From Clostridia bacterium (GTDB taxonomy: Bacteria > Bacillota > Clostridia > Oscillospirales > CAG-272), in the NCBI GenBank assembly GCA_017613355.1, contig JAGAEA010000024.1:1-38725 (forward strand): a stretch of 38,725 nucleotides of DNA, read 5' to 3'. Shown piece after piece: positions 1 through 6,895 of the stretch. The notes beneath the pieces were generated by a model. It saw only the letters and a list, made by a program, of their open reading frames with translations, made no database searches and was not told where the DNA came from. Within the stretch, counting starts at the first letter, position 1. The number at the start of each line of letters is the position of its first letter. A program made the translations under genes and the position numbers.

Positions 1-42
1 GCCATACAAAAAGGGCGCCGTTCGGCGCCCTTTTTGTATGGC
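1..42. terminator. Bidirectional intrinsic terminator after ssrA
   Basis: A perfect 20-bp inverted repeat (1-20 against 23-42) with a two-base loop. The GC core GGGCGCCG is flanked by A5/T5 runs, so either strand reads as a GC stem followed by a T tract. It lies about 95 bases past the tmRNA 3' end and should stop minus-strand transcription of smpB-ssrA. It may also stop a convergent gene left of the window. Confidence 0.85.
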
Positions 43-137
43 GGAGTTTTCAACTCCAAATCCGAATCCCGCCGTCGGGAAAGGAATTTGGGCGACTTGC
101 TACCCGCCACCGAGAATTGGGTGTGGGCACTGCCCGC

Positions 138-527
138 TGGTGGAGCTGATGGGAATCGAACCCATGTCCGAAAATCCTTCGGCATGACTTTCTTCGTGGA
201 CAGTCTGTTGTTTGTATTTCCCTTTTGGAAGCGCGAACAGACACGCTCAACCGCAAGGTAGCCCTTTTTTGCCTGATCGGTTCAAGAGCGAACCGCCGAT
301 GCAGGTTCACCACTCATTTGACGCTCGGTCCGAGGTCGTGGTACTCCTCGGAAGAACGGGTGACCCGTAGGTCACGGCACTGTCGATTTTACGCCAAAGG
401 CGTAAAATCAAGCAGCCACAGCAACAGTGTTGTTGTCGTTTATTTTTGAAGTTGGGCAGTTATCGAGTTTACCCGGCTCGCCACGCTTATCATGTGTCGG
501 AATCCCCGTCGAAACCATTGCAGCCCC
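138..527 (-). ncRNA. ssrA: tmRNA (transfer-messenger RNA)
   Basis: Rescues stalled ribosomes together with SmpB, acting first as alanyl-tRNA and then as a short mRNA. On the minus strand the 5' end GGGGCUG (527-521) pairs with CAGCUCC just before the encoded CCA end (138-140), forming the acceptor stem with one G-U pair. The T arm reads GGTTCGATTCCC, and the conserved TTCGACGGGG follows the 5' end. The tag frame ends at a TGA at 408-410 and its last ten codons (411-440) read NDNNTVAVAA, a typical hydrophobic degradation tag. The upstream codons in frame are Lys and Ile; the exact resume codon is not certain. The 390-base length is normal. smpB lies directly upstream on the same strand. Confidence 0.95.
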
Positions 528-549
528 GTTTTTGGGAAGATGTGTTTCT

Positions 550-578
550 ATTATAGCCGTTTTTTTGCCGCTTGTCAA
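550..578 (-). promoter_or_regulatory. Sigma-A promoter of ssrA
   Basis: On the minus strand: TTGACA, 17 bases, TATAAT, both perfect consensus. Transcription would start about 15 bases before the mature tmRNA 5' end, leaving a short leader for RNase P to remove. The promoter sits in the 64-base gap after the smpB stop, so ssrA can be expressed apart from smpB. Confidence 0.85.
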
Positions 579-591
579 GTCGAAATATATT

Positions 592-1068
592 TTATTCCCG
601 ATAATTCCGATCTTTCAAGTGTCGTTCCATCGTTCTGTCCGCCTGTCTTTCGGCATCCGTTTCCCGCTTGTCATAGAGTTTTTTGCCCCTGCACAGCCCG
701 ATCTCCATTTTCACATAACTTCCCGCAAAGTAGAGCGACAAAGGAATGACCGAAAGGCCCTTTTGCTGAACGCGGCCCTGCAATTTCAAAATCTCCTTGC
801 GGTGCATGAGGAGTTTTTTATCCCGCAGGGGCGCATGATTATAGCGGTTTCCCTGCTCATAGGGGCTGATATGCACGCCAACGGCAAAAATCTCCCCGTC
901 CTCGAAAGAGCAATAGGAGTCTTTGAGGTTGACTTTTCCCGCGCGCACACTCTTGATCTCGGTACCCGAAAGCACAACGCCCGCTTCGTATTTCTCGTCA
1001 ACGAAATAATCATGCCATGCTTTCTTGTTCTGCGCGATGATCTTTTGCGTTTTCTTCTGTTCCGCCAT
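592..1068 (-). CDS. smpB: SsrA-binding protein SmpB
   Basis: 158 aa, the usual SmpB length. It binds the tRNA-like domain of tmRNA and delivers it to stalled ribosomes in trans-translation. Visible family features are an early NKKAWHDY segment, the GTEIKSVRAGKVNLKDSY block, an HISPYEQGN block, the HRKEI motif, and a basic C-terminal tail (KKLYDKRET then Arg/Lys-rich) of the kind that enters the mRNA channel. Start ATG at 1068 is preceded by GAAGGAAG. The gene sits between yabQ and ssrA on the same strand. Its first 59 bases overlap the end of the yabQ frame. Identity is not in doubt. Confidence 0.97.
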   Translation of the reverse strand: MAEQKKTQKIIAQNKKAWHDYFVDEKYEAGVVLSGTEIKSVRAGKVNLKDSYCSFEDGEIFAVGVHISPYEQGNRYNHAPLRDKKLLMHRKEILKLQGRVQQKGLSVIPLSLYFAGSYVKMEIGLCRGKKLYDKRETDAERQADRTMERHLKDRNYRE

Positions 1069-1696
1069 GATGCTTCCTTCGTTTTTCCTTTCGTCCCGAT
1101 GCGGGATGACGCTTTGTTTTCGGTTCCTTTGCTTTCGATTTCAAAATACAGTCGTCCGGCAACAACCCCGCCGCCGTGGTCTCCGCCAGCAATGTCTGTG
1201 CCGCCGTATAATGTTTCCTACGGCGTTTTTCCATTCGTTCCCCGCAATCCGCGAGAATTTGCCGGAAACGGTTTCCGATTTTTCCGGCAATTCGGCATAG
1301 CGGTCGCAAAGCCGCACGAATCGCACGGCGAAGAAGGCGGGAAAGAGTGCCGATCAACCGGTTTGCAAGTCTGCCGAGCGTGGCTCGATACGCGGCAAAT
1401 CCCGCGATCGACGCCAAAAATACCGCCGGACGCACTTTCCCGTTGTTTTTTTCATAAAACAGCAGGATCAAGGCGACCGATGCAAGAATGCAAAAAAGAA
1501 AATCCTCCAAAAATACGACGATCCGAACGGCGCGTCTTTTTCGGAGGGGAGCTGCGGTTTGCGGGGCGCTGTTGCTCCGATCGCTGACGAGCAGTCGTCG
1601 CGGCAAACGGAGCAAATCGAAAAAGAATCCGAGAGCAACGCCGAGAATAAGCGCCGTGAAATAGAGTGCGGCAATGTCGGATTGCGAAAGCTCCAT
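1010..1696 (-). CDS. yabQ: Spore cortex biosynthesis protein YabQ
   Basis: 228 aa. YabQ is a mother-cell membrane protein needed for spore cortex formation in Bacillus. Three hydrophobic segments are visible (about residues 8-28, 56-80 and 90-105), followed by a long basic Arg/Lys-rich tail. The motif GFFFDLLRLPRR after the first helix is typical of the family. It follows yabP with a 6-base gap, as in Bacillus. The last 20 or so residues are encoded inside the start of smpB in another frame (59-base overlap), so the C-terminus is either genuinely extended or a frame error lies near the end. The call rests on helix pattern and synteny. Confidence 0.85.
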   Translation of the reverse strand: MELSQSDIAALYFTALILGVALGFFFDLLRLPRRLLVSDRSNSAPQTAAPLRKRRAVRIVVFLEDFLFCILASVALILLFYEKNNGKVRPAVFLASIAGFAAYRATLGRLANRLIGTLSRLLRRAIRAALRPLCRIAGKIGNRFRQILADCGERMEKRRRKHYTAAQTLLAETTAAGLLPDDCILKSKAKEPKTKRHPASGRKEKRRKHHGGTEENAKDHRAEQESMA

Positions 1697-1702
1697 ATCC
1701 GA

Positions 1703-1999
1703 TTATCGACCTCTTTTGCCGAAAATAAGCTTGGAGGGTCTTTTTTCTTCCGGGTCTCTCTCCGAATAAGTCAAAGCCGTCACGGTTCCGTCCAAGGAAA
1801 CGATCCCTTCCGCAAGGTTCAGCACCTTTACGTGGAGCCCGTCTCCCTCAACCGTCAGCATCCCGCAAGCGGTGGAAAGCTCGACCGTTTCCTCATCAAA
1901 GCTGATAACATCCGTAACGCCCCGCATTTCCAGCACTTTGCGATCACGCATAGAGAGCGTGTGCGGTTGCCGGTTATTTTCCCGATTCTCCGTGTTCAT
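1703..1999 (-). CDS. yabP: Spore cortex/coat assembly protein YabP
   Basis: 98 aa. YabP-family proteins are small mother-cell sporulation proteins working with YabQ; YqfC is a relative. The central beta-rich segment (HTLSMRDRKVLEMRGVTDV, then DEETVELSTACGMLTVEG) matches the YabP pattern. I chose ATG at 1999 over an in-frame TTG at 2014 because GGAGG lies 8 bases before the ATG and would overlap the TTG start. Flanked by rqcP upstream and yabQ downstream, the order seen in Bacillus. No membrane segment or signal peptide is visible. Confidence 0.9.
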   Translation of the reverse strand: MNTENRENNRQPHTLSMRDRKVLEMRGVTDVISFDEETVELSTACGMLTVEGDGLHVKVLNLAEGIVSLDGTVTALTYSERDPEEKRPSKLIFGKRGR

Positions 2000-2070
2000 A
2001 GCAAATACCTCCAAGGCTCTTTTGCTACAACCTATGCGGAAAGCCGAAAAAATATGCGGGGCGATCGGTT

Positions 2071-2313
2071 TTAAGATATGACCTCATAGAGACTTGCGGC
2101 ATCCGCCTTCGTGGTGAAATTCCTGACGTTCAGGACGCGCACCTTGAGATTGCGTTCACCGAACGCAATCTCAAGAACGTCGCCTTCCTTCACATTGTAG
2201 GAAGCCTTGGCAGGTCTGCCGTTTACCGTCACATGAGCCGAATCGCAAGCTTCGTTCGCAATGGTCCGTCGCTTGATAATCCGGGAAATTTTCAGGTATT
2301 TGTCAAGCCTCAA
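2071..2313 (-). CDS. rqcP: S4-domain RNA-binding protein RqcP (YabO)
   Basis: 80 aa, almost all one S4 domain: MRLDKYLKISRIIKRRT, VTVNGRPAKASYNVKEGD, then the VLEIAFGERNLKVRVLNV strand. In Bacillus RqcP binds 50S-peptidyl-tRNA complexes with RqcH and supports poly-alanine tailing in ribosome-associated quality control. The conserved N-terminus fixes the start at a TTG codon (2313-2311), which overlaps the stop of the upstream HU gene as TTGA, indicating coupled translation. yabP follows about 70 bases downstream. Older names are YabO and HslR-like. Confidence 0.92.
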   Translation of the reverse strand: MRLDKYLKISRIIKRRTIANEACDSAHVTVNGRPAKASYNVKEGDVLEIAFGERNLKVRVLNVRNFTTKADAASLYEVIS

Positions 2314-2582
2314 TTGACCTTGTCCTTCAACGCTTTGGCGGCGCTGAACGCAACGTATTTGGAAGCGGGAATTGTGATGGTCTGCTTGGTCTGGGGATTG
2401 ATTCCCTTGCGAGCGGCGCGGGTTTTGACAGCAAACGTGCCAAGTCCTGCGATTTGAGCGGCTTCACCCTTCGCGATCGCTTCGATGAACGCATCATAAA
2501 GAGCATCGTACGCTTCGGCAACAGCCTTTTTGGAGAGGTTCGCCTTCTTCGCGGCGATTTCGATCAACTGGGTCTTTGTCAT
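2310..2582 (-). CDS. hup: HU family DNA-binding protein
   Basis: 90 aa, standard for HU, a dimeric nucleoid protein that bends DNA. The sequence begins MTKTQLIEIAAKKANLSKKA and carries the arm region GLGTFAVKTRAARKGINPQT, a variant of the HU signature GFGxFxVxxRxxRxGxNPxT, before a C-terminal helix. Start ATG at 2582 has AAAGGAG 8 bases upstream, and its own consensus-type promoter sits at 2634-2662. HU inserted between mazG and rqcP departs from the Bacillus order. The rqcP-yabP-yabQ-smpB genes behind it would depend at least partly on this vegetative promoter. Confidence 0.96.
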   Translation of the reverse strand: MTKTQLIEIAAKKANLSKKAVAEAYDALYDAFIEAIAKGEAAQIAGLGTFAVKTRAARKGINPQTKQTITIPASKYVAFSAAKALKDKVN

Positions 2583-2633
2583 GATAGGTACTCCTTTGAA
2601 TTCAAATGTCAGAAATTTCTTTCTGCAACTCCT

Positions 2634-2662
2634 ATTTTACCATATTATTGCCAAAAAATCAA
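2634..2662 (-). promoter_or_regulatory. Sigma-A promoter of the HU gene
   Basis: Minus strand: TTGATT, 17 bases, TAAAAT, about 50 bases ahead of the HU start codon. The surrounding 120-base gap between mazG and HU is very AT-rich with several T runs, and I see no clear hairpin terminator there. Confidence 0.65.
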
Positions 2663-2702
2663 GTAGGTTTGCGAGGTATTTTTGTATTTTTTTGTATTTT
2701 TT

Positions 2703-3422
2703 TCAATTTTTTTTGCGAATTTCGCGCTTTTCAGCCTCCGAAATCGCCTTTTCGGTCTCTTTTGAGAGACTTCCCTCTGCGTCAAGCCCTTTTGCAGCGG
2801 CGATTTTCGTGACGGAAAAAAGGAGTTCCCCCATCGTTTCGGGGTTCGGATGCTCGGCAAATACGAGAGCTTGTCCTTGCAGAATGTCGCTGATTTTTTT
2901 CGTATCGTCGGCGGATGTACCGATTTTTTCATTTACTTTCTGCGCGCGCAGGAGTGCGGGAAGCATCGGCGGGATCGCGCGCAAACGGGAAGAAAGCGTT
3001 TTGCGATGTTTTTCCTCCGTCTTGATCGCTTCCCATTGCGCGAGTGCGTCGCCACCGTCGAGCGCAACGCTTTCGCCGAACACGTGCGGATGACGGTGGA
3101 TCATTTTTCGGCAAATACCGTCGATCACGTCGTCCATGCGGAAGCGATCTTCTTCCCGTTCGAGTTCCGCATGGAAAACGACCTGAAACAGAACGTCGCC
3201 GAGCTCTTCGCAAAGCAGATCGGGGTCTCGGTTGTCGATCGCCTCCACGACCTCGTATGCCTCTTCGATCATACAGCGGCGAATGCTCTCGTGTGTCTGT
3301 TCCCGATCCCAAGGGCATCCGCCTTCCCCACGCAGCAATGCCGTGATCGTGCAAAGATCCTCAAACGTAAAATGTTTCTTTCCCAAAATCTCCCCGATGA
3401 CGGCTTCCCGTTCTTTCATCAT
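2703..3422 (-). CDS. mazG: MazG-type nucleoside triphosphate pyrophosphohydrolase
   Basis: 239 aa. MazG hydrolyses NTPs/dNTPs to NMPs and pyrophosphate as a house-cleaning enzyme. The motif GGCPWDREQTHESIRRCMIEE and the paired metal-binding set EEAYEVVEAID / EELGDVLFQVVFHAE give the EExxE...ExxD signature. A second, weaker MazG-like half follows (ALLRAQKVNEKIG, then ETMGELLFSVTKIAA). The start ATG at 3422 overlaps the spoVB stop as ATGA and is preceded by AAGGAAG; a second ATG at 3419 is possible. An apparent N-terminal extension reading back to 4352 is the wrong frame of spoVB. The spoVB-mazG order matches Bacillus yabM-yabN. Confidence 0.93.
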   Translation of the reverse strand: MMKEREAVIGEILGKKHFTFEDLCTITALLRGEGGCPWDREQTHESIRRCMIEEAYEVVEAIDNRDPDLLCEELGDVLFQVVFHAELEREEDRFRMDDVIDGICRKMIHRHPHVFGESVALDGGDALAQWEAIKTEEKHRKTLSSRLRAIPPMLPALLRAQKVNEKIGTSADDTKKISDILQGQALVFAEHPNPETMGELLFSVTKIAAAKGLDAEGSLSKETEKAISEAEKREIRKKN

Positions 3423-5062
3423 TTCCAAGCTTCCTTTCTCTTCCGGCGAAACCGGATTTTCTTCATTATATATAGCAACTTCTCTCCCATCGGTAAAGAG
3501 AGGAGATCTTCTTCCGAAAAAGCACCGAACACAAAAGAAAACAGGAAAAAGAGCACAACCGCCATTCCGAGTGCCGCAACCGTTGCCAAAGATCCCGACG
3601 TGTGCCGCGCGAGCATTCGGTATCCTCCGTAAGAAATTCCGACAGACGCGATCGAGAGCGCCAACGGTCGGCAAAAGGTCTCCCACAGAGACGAAACACT
3701 GCAAAGCCGCTCCGCGAAAACGAGGTTGAGCAGGACGACCACCGCATTGCAGGCAAGACTGCTGATCGGCGCGCCGAGGATCCCCACGCGCGGGTTCCCG
3801 ATGAGAAGGTACGCCACGATCACCTTGACAAGCGACCCCGCCAGCAAAGAAACAATGGGTCGGTTGACCGACCGATATGCGTGCAGGACGGAATTGGTCG
3901 CCGTGATCATGCAGGAAAGGAACACCGAAACGCCGAGCATGGAGAGCAACGGCGCCGCGAACGCTACGGCGTCCGCTTCCCTTGCAAACAATAAGGAAAG
4001 GATCGGTCGCGCGTAGACCGCCATTCCGAGCGCCGACGGAACGGCAAACATTGCCGTTAACCGATAGGACGTCCGAACCAGATCTCTCTGCCGTTCCCGA
4101 TTTCCGGAAGCGATCGCCGCCGAAAGCAACGGCACCAAAGGCAAAGCAATGGAATTTACCAGCGTCGGCAACAGTCCGTATACCGAAAGCGCGAGCGTGG
4201 TATAACTTCCGTAAGCTTGGTTGGCAAGCCCCTCGCTGTATCCGATCGACTGCAAGCGGCGCAGGATCATGGTCATATCGATCAACTTGGTGAGATTGAC
4301 CGCGGATGCGCCGAGTGTGATCGGAACGGCGAGTTTGGCAAGAGACGACCAAACAGACCGCATTTTTACGGTACTTTCTGCATTTTTCTCGGTATTTTGC
4401 GGCAAATCCGCACGAAAACGGACTTTTTCGATCAACAGATAGAGGAGGGACGCCAATGTCCCGAGCGTGAGCCCGACACCTGCCGCCGCCGCGACTTCAT
4501 GGGTCTCTCTGCCCGCTCGCAATGCCGCCTGCGCCAGAAACAGACCGAAGCCGAGCTTCCCCACGGCTTCGATCAGTTGCGAAACGGCGGTTTGGAGCAT
4601 GGAGCCGTAACCCTGAAAGAAGCCGCGCAACGCCGAGGAAATGCAAATGAGAAAAACCGTTGGCGAGATCGACAACATACATAAGCGCGCATTTTCGCTT
4701 TGGATCATTTTGCAAAAGAACGGCGACAAGACAGCCATGATCGCGGTTCCGACAACGCCGATCCCAACAAAGGCAAGCAACGCCGCACGGAAGAGCCGCA
4801 CCACGCGAGCGCGGTTCCCTTTCGCCAATTCCGCGGAAATCAGAACGGAGAGCGCCACGGGAAGTCCTGCCGTGGCGATCACGCAGAACAGCGCGTAGAT
4901 CTCGTAGGCGGAATTGAAATAGCCCATGCCTTCCGCTCCGAGAAAGGAAAGCATGGGAATTTTATAGATCAATCCGACGATCTTGACAAGGATCGTGGAA
5001 ACCGAAAGAAGCAAAACACCCGATAGAAAGGTTTTCTTTTCCGTTTTTGCCGAAATCCGCAT
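3419..5062 (-). CDS. spoVB: Stage V sporulation protein B, MOP-superfamily lipid flippase
   Basis: 547 aa polytopic membrane protein with a dozen or more hydrophobic helices across its length. The opening block (TFLSGVLLLSVSTILVKIVG, then IYKIPMLSFLGAEGMGYFN) is the SpoVB/MurJ-type polysaccharide transporter signature. In Bacillus SpoVB sits in the outer forespore membrane and is required for cortex synthesis, probably moving lipid-linked precursors. I chose ATG at 5062, behind GGGGGTG, over an ATG at 5188, because the preceding 42 residues are polar and outside the family pattern. It overlaps mazG by four bases. The general MurJ-like flippase role is the alternative if it is not sporulation-specific. 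Confidence 0.9.
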   Translation of the reverse strand: MRISAKTEKKTFLSGVLLLSVSTILVKIVGLIYKIPMLSFLGAEGMGYFNSAYEIYALFCVIATAGLPVALSVLISAELAKGNRARVVRLFRAALLAFVGIGVVGTAIMAVLSPFFCKMIQSENARLCMLSISPTVFLICISSALRGFFQGYGSMLQTAVSQLIEAVGKLGFGLFLAQAALRAGRETHEVAAAAGVGLTLGTLASLLYLLIEKVRFRADLPQNTEKNAESTVKMRSVWSSLAKLAVPITLGASAVNLTKLIDMTMILRRLQSIGYSEGLANQAYGSYTTLALSVYGLLPTLVNSIALPLVPLLSAAIASGNRERQRDLVRTSYRLTAMFAVPSALGMAVYARPILSLLFAREADAVAFAAPLLSMLGVSVFLSCMITATNSVLHAYRSVNRPIVSLLAGSLVKVIVAYLLIGNPRVGILGAPISSLACNAVVVLLNLVFAERLCSVSSLWETFCRPLALSIASVGISYGGYRMLARHTSGSLATVAALGMAVVLFFLFSFVFGAFSEEDLLSLPMGEKLLYIMKKIRFRRKRKEAWK

Positions 5063-5100
5063 CTTTTCACCCCCGTTTGAATCCGATTCGTTTCCGAAAC

Positions 5101-5129
5101 AGTATACGAGAGCGGCAAGAAAAGTATTC
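5101..5129 (-). promoter_or_regulatory. Possible sigma-E-type sporulation promoter of spoVB
   Basis: Minus strand: GAATACT, 14 bases, CGTATACT, compared with the Bacillus sigma-E pattern KMATATT N13-15 CATACAMT (6 of 7 and 6 of 8 matches). It lies about 40 bases ahead of the spoVB start. No good sigma-A pair was seen in the same interval. Bacillus spoVB is mother-cell expressed, which fits, but the match is by eye only. Confidence 0.4.
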
Positions 5130-5206
5130 TTTATATAAATAGACTTTCTTGAAACGATTTCCCTGCTTTCCCTGTTATTTGACGGCATAATTCGGAAAAA
5201 TCAAGA

Positions 5207-5240
5207 AGCAGACCGCCTGTCATAAAACAGGCGATCTGCT
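5207..5240 (-). terminator. Intrinsic terminator after the membrane-protein triplet
   Basis: A 14-bp stem (5207-5220 against 5227-5240, one G-T pair) with loop cataaa, followed on the minus strand by a T-rich tail (TTCTTGATTTTT). It begins 11 bases past the stop of the last paralogue at 5251 and separates it from spoVB. Confidence 0.75.
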
Positions 5241-5250
5241 AAAGTTCGGG

Positions 5251-5754
5251 TCATTCGGGCTGCAGTGAAGAATGAATTGCTTTTCCCTTCGACGTTTTGA
5301 TCTTGATTGCAAGTTCCGCCCCAAAGAACAGGAAAAAGCAAATCAATCCCCACAAAACGAAGAACAAATAGGAAAGGAAGAATGCTCCGTTCACAAATGA
5401 AGTCAACCAGCTCGGAGCGGTTTTCCCATAGGCGAACAGGTAAACACCAAAGCCCGCAAGCATCGCATCGGCAATCAAAAACCAGAAAGCGCGGATCGCT
5501 TTGCGATTTTGACGAGCGATCGCAATCTGATTGAATACGGTTCCGACGAATACCGGCAACACCATGATGACGCAATATACAACAGCGGCGGCATTGAGCA
5601 TTTCATGCCCGGCGTTTTTACTGTAGTGGTACTTCGATATCGTTTCCCACGGTACAACCGCCGGGATCAATACGACCACCACTCCCATCACCAAGAGCAT
5701 GGCAAGCGCAACGATGAAAAAGGACTTCGATTGGTTCAAAATTGTTTTTTTCAT
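5251..5754 (-). CDS. Four-helix membrane protein, tandem paralogue A
   Basis: 167 aa; family not recognised. Four hydrophobic segments (about residues 10-34, 55-80, 88-108 and 118-146) are followed by a short basic tail, so probably an integral membrane protein with both ends in the cytoplasm. It shares with the next two genes an N-terminal KSFFI block, a GHE-LNA segment, VYCVIMVL and NQIA around helix 2, and AFWFL at helix 3. AAGGAGA sits upstream of the ATG at 5754. The gap to paralogue B is only 39 bases, so the two are likely co-transcribed. No catalytic motif, signal peptide or conserved Cys/His set is visible. Function unknown. Confidence 0.8.
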   Translation of the reverse strand: MKKTILNQSKSFFIVALAMLLVMGVVVVLIPAVVPWETISKYHYSKNAGHEMLNAAAVVYCVIMVLPVFVGTVFNQIAIARQNRKAIRAFWFLIADAMLAGFGVYLFAYGKTAPSWLTSFVNGAFFLSYLFFVLWGLICFFLFFGAELAIKIKTSKGKAIHSSLQPE

Positions 5755-5793
5755 GGCAAAAATCTCCTTTATATATTCCGAGGGTATTTCGCT

Positions 5794-6273
5794 CTAAACA
5801 ACCGGCTTTTTGAGTTTTCTCTTGACAACAATCTCCGTTCTAAAAAACAGAACAAAACAGACCAAATTCCAAATCACAACGAACAGGCAGGAAACGCAAT
5901 ATGCTCCTCTCACAAAAGGTGTTAACCAATTATCAACATTTTTTGAAAGCGGGAGAAGAATGCAACTCACTCCCAAAAACAACAAATCGGCAAGAAGAAA
6001 CCAAAAACCACGAATCGCTTTGTGGTCTTGCCGAACGGTTGCAATCTGATTGGAAACGGTTCCGATAAATATGAGCAGAACCATTATGACGCAATATACA
6101 AGAAACACCGCATTAAGTGCTTCGTGTCCCGTATTGTTAAAAGAGAGTCGCAACGCCGTTTCGGAAGAAAGAAATACCCACGGAATAATACATACAACAA
6201 CCGTTAACACCAAAAGCATGGAAAGTGCCGCAATGAAAAAGGACTTCGGTTGGTTCAAAATTGTTTTTTTCAT
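5794..6273 (-). CDS. Four-helix membrane protein, tandem paralogue B
   Basis: 159 aa; family not recognised. Its first dozen residues are nearly identical to paralogue A (MKKTILNQPKSFFI), and the central GHEALNA ... VYCVIMVL ... NQIA block is retained. The loop between helices 1 and 2 (LSSETALRLSFNNTGHE) and the C-terminal half have diverged most, with a basic tail KRKLKK. GGAGG precedes the ATG at 6273. A perfect consensus promoter at 6315-6343 should drive B and then A. The pattern suggests gene duplication followed by divergence under a retained function. Confidence 0.8.
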   Translation of the reverse strand: MKKTILNQPKSFFIAALSMLLVLTVVVCIIPWVFLSSETALRLSFNNTGHEALNAVFLVYCVIMVLLIFIGTVSNQIATVRQDHKAIRGFWFLLADLLFLGVSCILLPLSKNVDNWLTPFVRGAYCVSCLFVVIWNLVCFVLFFRTEIVVKRKLKKPVV

Positions 6274-6314
6274 AGAAACAGCCTCCTTTTTATATTACGA
6301 TACACTCTTCTTAC

Positions 6315-6343
6315 ATTATATCATTCTTCTTATATTTTGTCAA
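6315..6343 (-). promoter_or_regulatory. Sigma-A promoter of paralogues B and A
   Basis: Minus strand: TTGACA, 17 bases, TATAAT, both perfect consensus, about 40 bases before the ATG of paralogue B. The -35 element starts only 3 bases after the stop of paralogue C. Confidence 0.85.
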
Positions 6344-6346
6344 TAC

Positions 6347-6814
6347 TTATTTTTGTCGTTTTTTGATTCTGATTACCAGTTTGGTTATGAAAAACATAAG
6401 AAAGCAAATCAAGCTTCCAAACAGGAATAACAAGTAAGAAAAGAAGAACAATATTCCACAAAACGGAGTTAACAACCAGGAACCGGTTTTTGAATAGGCA
6501 ATCAGCCAATACCCAAAGCCGGCAATCAATACTTCGACGATCAAAAACCAAAAAGCATGAATGGATTTGCGATCCCGCTGAACGATCGCAATTTGGTTGG
6601 ATACGATTCCGATGAATACCGATAAAACCATGATAACACAATACACAAGCGCAACGGCATTGAGCACTTCGTGTCCTGCATTTTCACTGTAGCAGTACCT
6701 TGATATTATTTCCCACGGCACCATTGCCGGAATTAACATTACCACACTTAACAGCAAAAACATGAAAAAAGCCACAATGAAAAAGGACTTCGGATGGTTT
6801 AGAATTTTTTTCAT
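6347..6814 (-). CDS. Four-helix membrane protein, tandem paralogue C
   Basis: 155 aa; family not recognised. It is closer to A than to B in the first loop (MVPWEIISRYCYSENAGHE against VVPWETISKYHYSKNAGHE) and shares the central LNA ... VYCVIMVL ... NQIA block. Four hydrophobic helices end in a basic tail IRIKKRQK. I chose ATG at 6814, behind AGAGGAGAGGA, rather than the in-frame ATG at 6838, because the paralogues all begin MKK-ILN. It has its own promoter at 6857-6885. It could be a small stress or envelope protein, but nothing in the sequence decides that. Confidence 0.8.
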   Translation of the reverse strand: MKKILNHPKSFFIVAFFMFLLLSVVMLIPAMVPWEIISRYCYSENAGHEVLNAVALVYCVIMVLSVFIGIVSNQIAIVQRDRKSIHAFWFLIVEVLIAGFGYWLIAYSKTGSWLLTPFCGILFFFSYLLFLFGSLICFLMFFITKLVIRIKKRQK

Positions 6815-6856
6815 GGTTTGTCCTCTCCTCTCATACATTGATATTCCGTTAATCGC

Positions 6857-6885
6857 ATTATGACATATTTTTTATAAACCGTCAA
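6857..6885 (-). promoter_or_regulatory. Sigma-A promoter of paralogue C
   Basis: Minus strand: TTGACG, 17 bases, CATAAT, about 45 bases ahead of the ATG at 6814. The -35 starts about 10 bases beyond the stop of the uridine-kinase-like gene, with no terminator hairpin between them, so read-through from the upstream operon is possible. Confidence 0.75.
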
Positions 6886-6895
6886 GTGTTTAGTT

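Noticed and set aside
138-230. A possible tRNA gene at the TGGTGGAGCTGATGGGAATCGAACC end
   Set aside because: It is the tRNA-like 3' part of tmRNA. The matching 5' acceptor strand is at 521-527, not 70-80 bases away.
34-313. Short open frames on both strands in the first 300 bases
   Set aside because: They run through the tmRNA gene and its 3' flank, whose structure and tag frame explain the sequence.
427-1587. 386-codon plus-strand frame opposite smpB and yabQ
   Set aside because: It overlaps two supported genes and the ssrA promoter and shows no recognisable protein features.
3423-4352. In-frame 310-residue N-terminal extension of mazG
   Set aside because: It lies wholly within spoVB in another frame. 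A Shine-Dalgarno and ATGA overlap place the mazG start at 3422.
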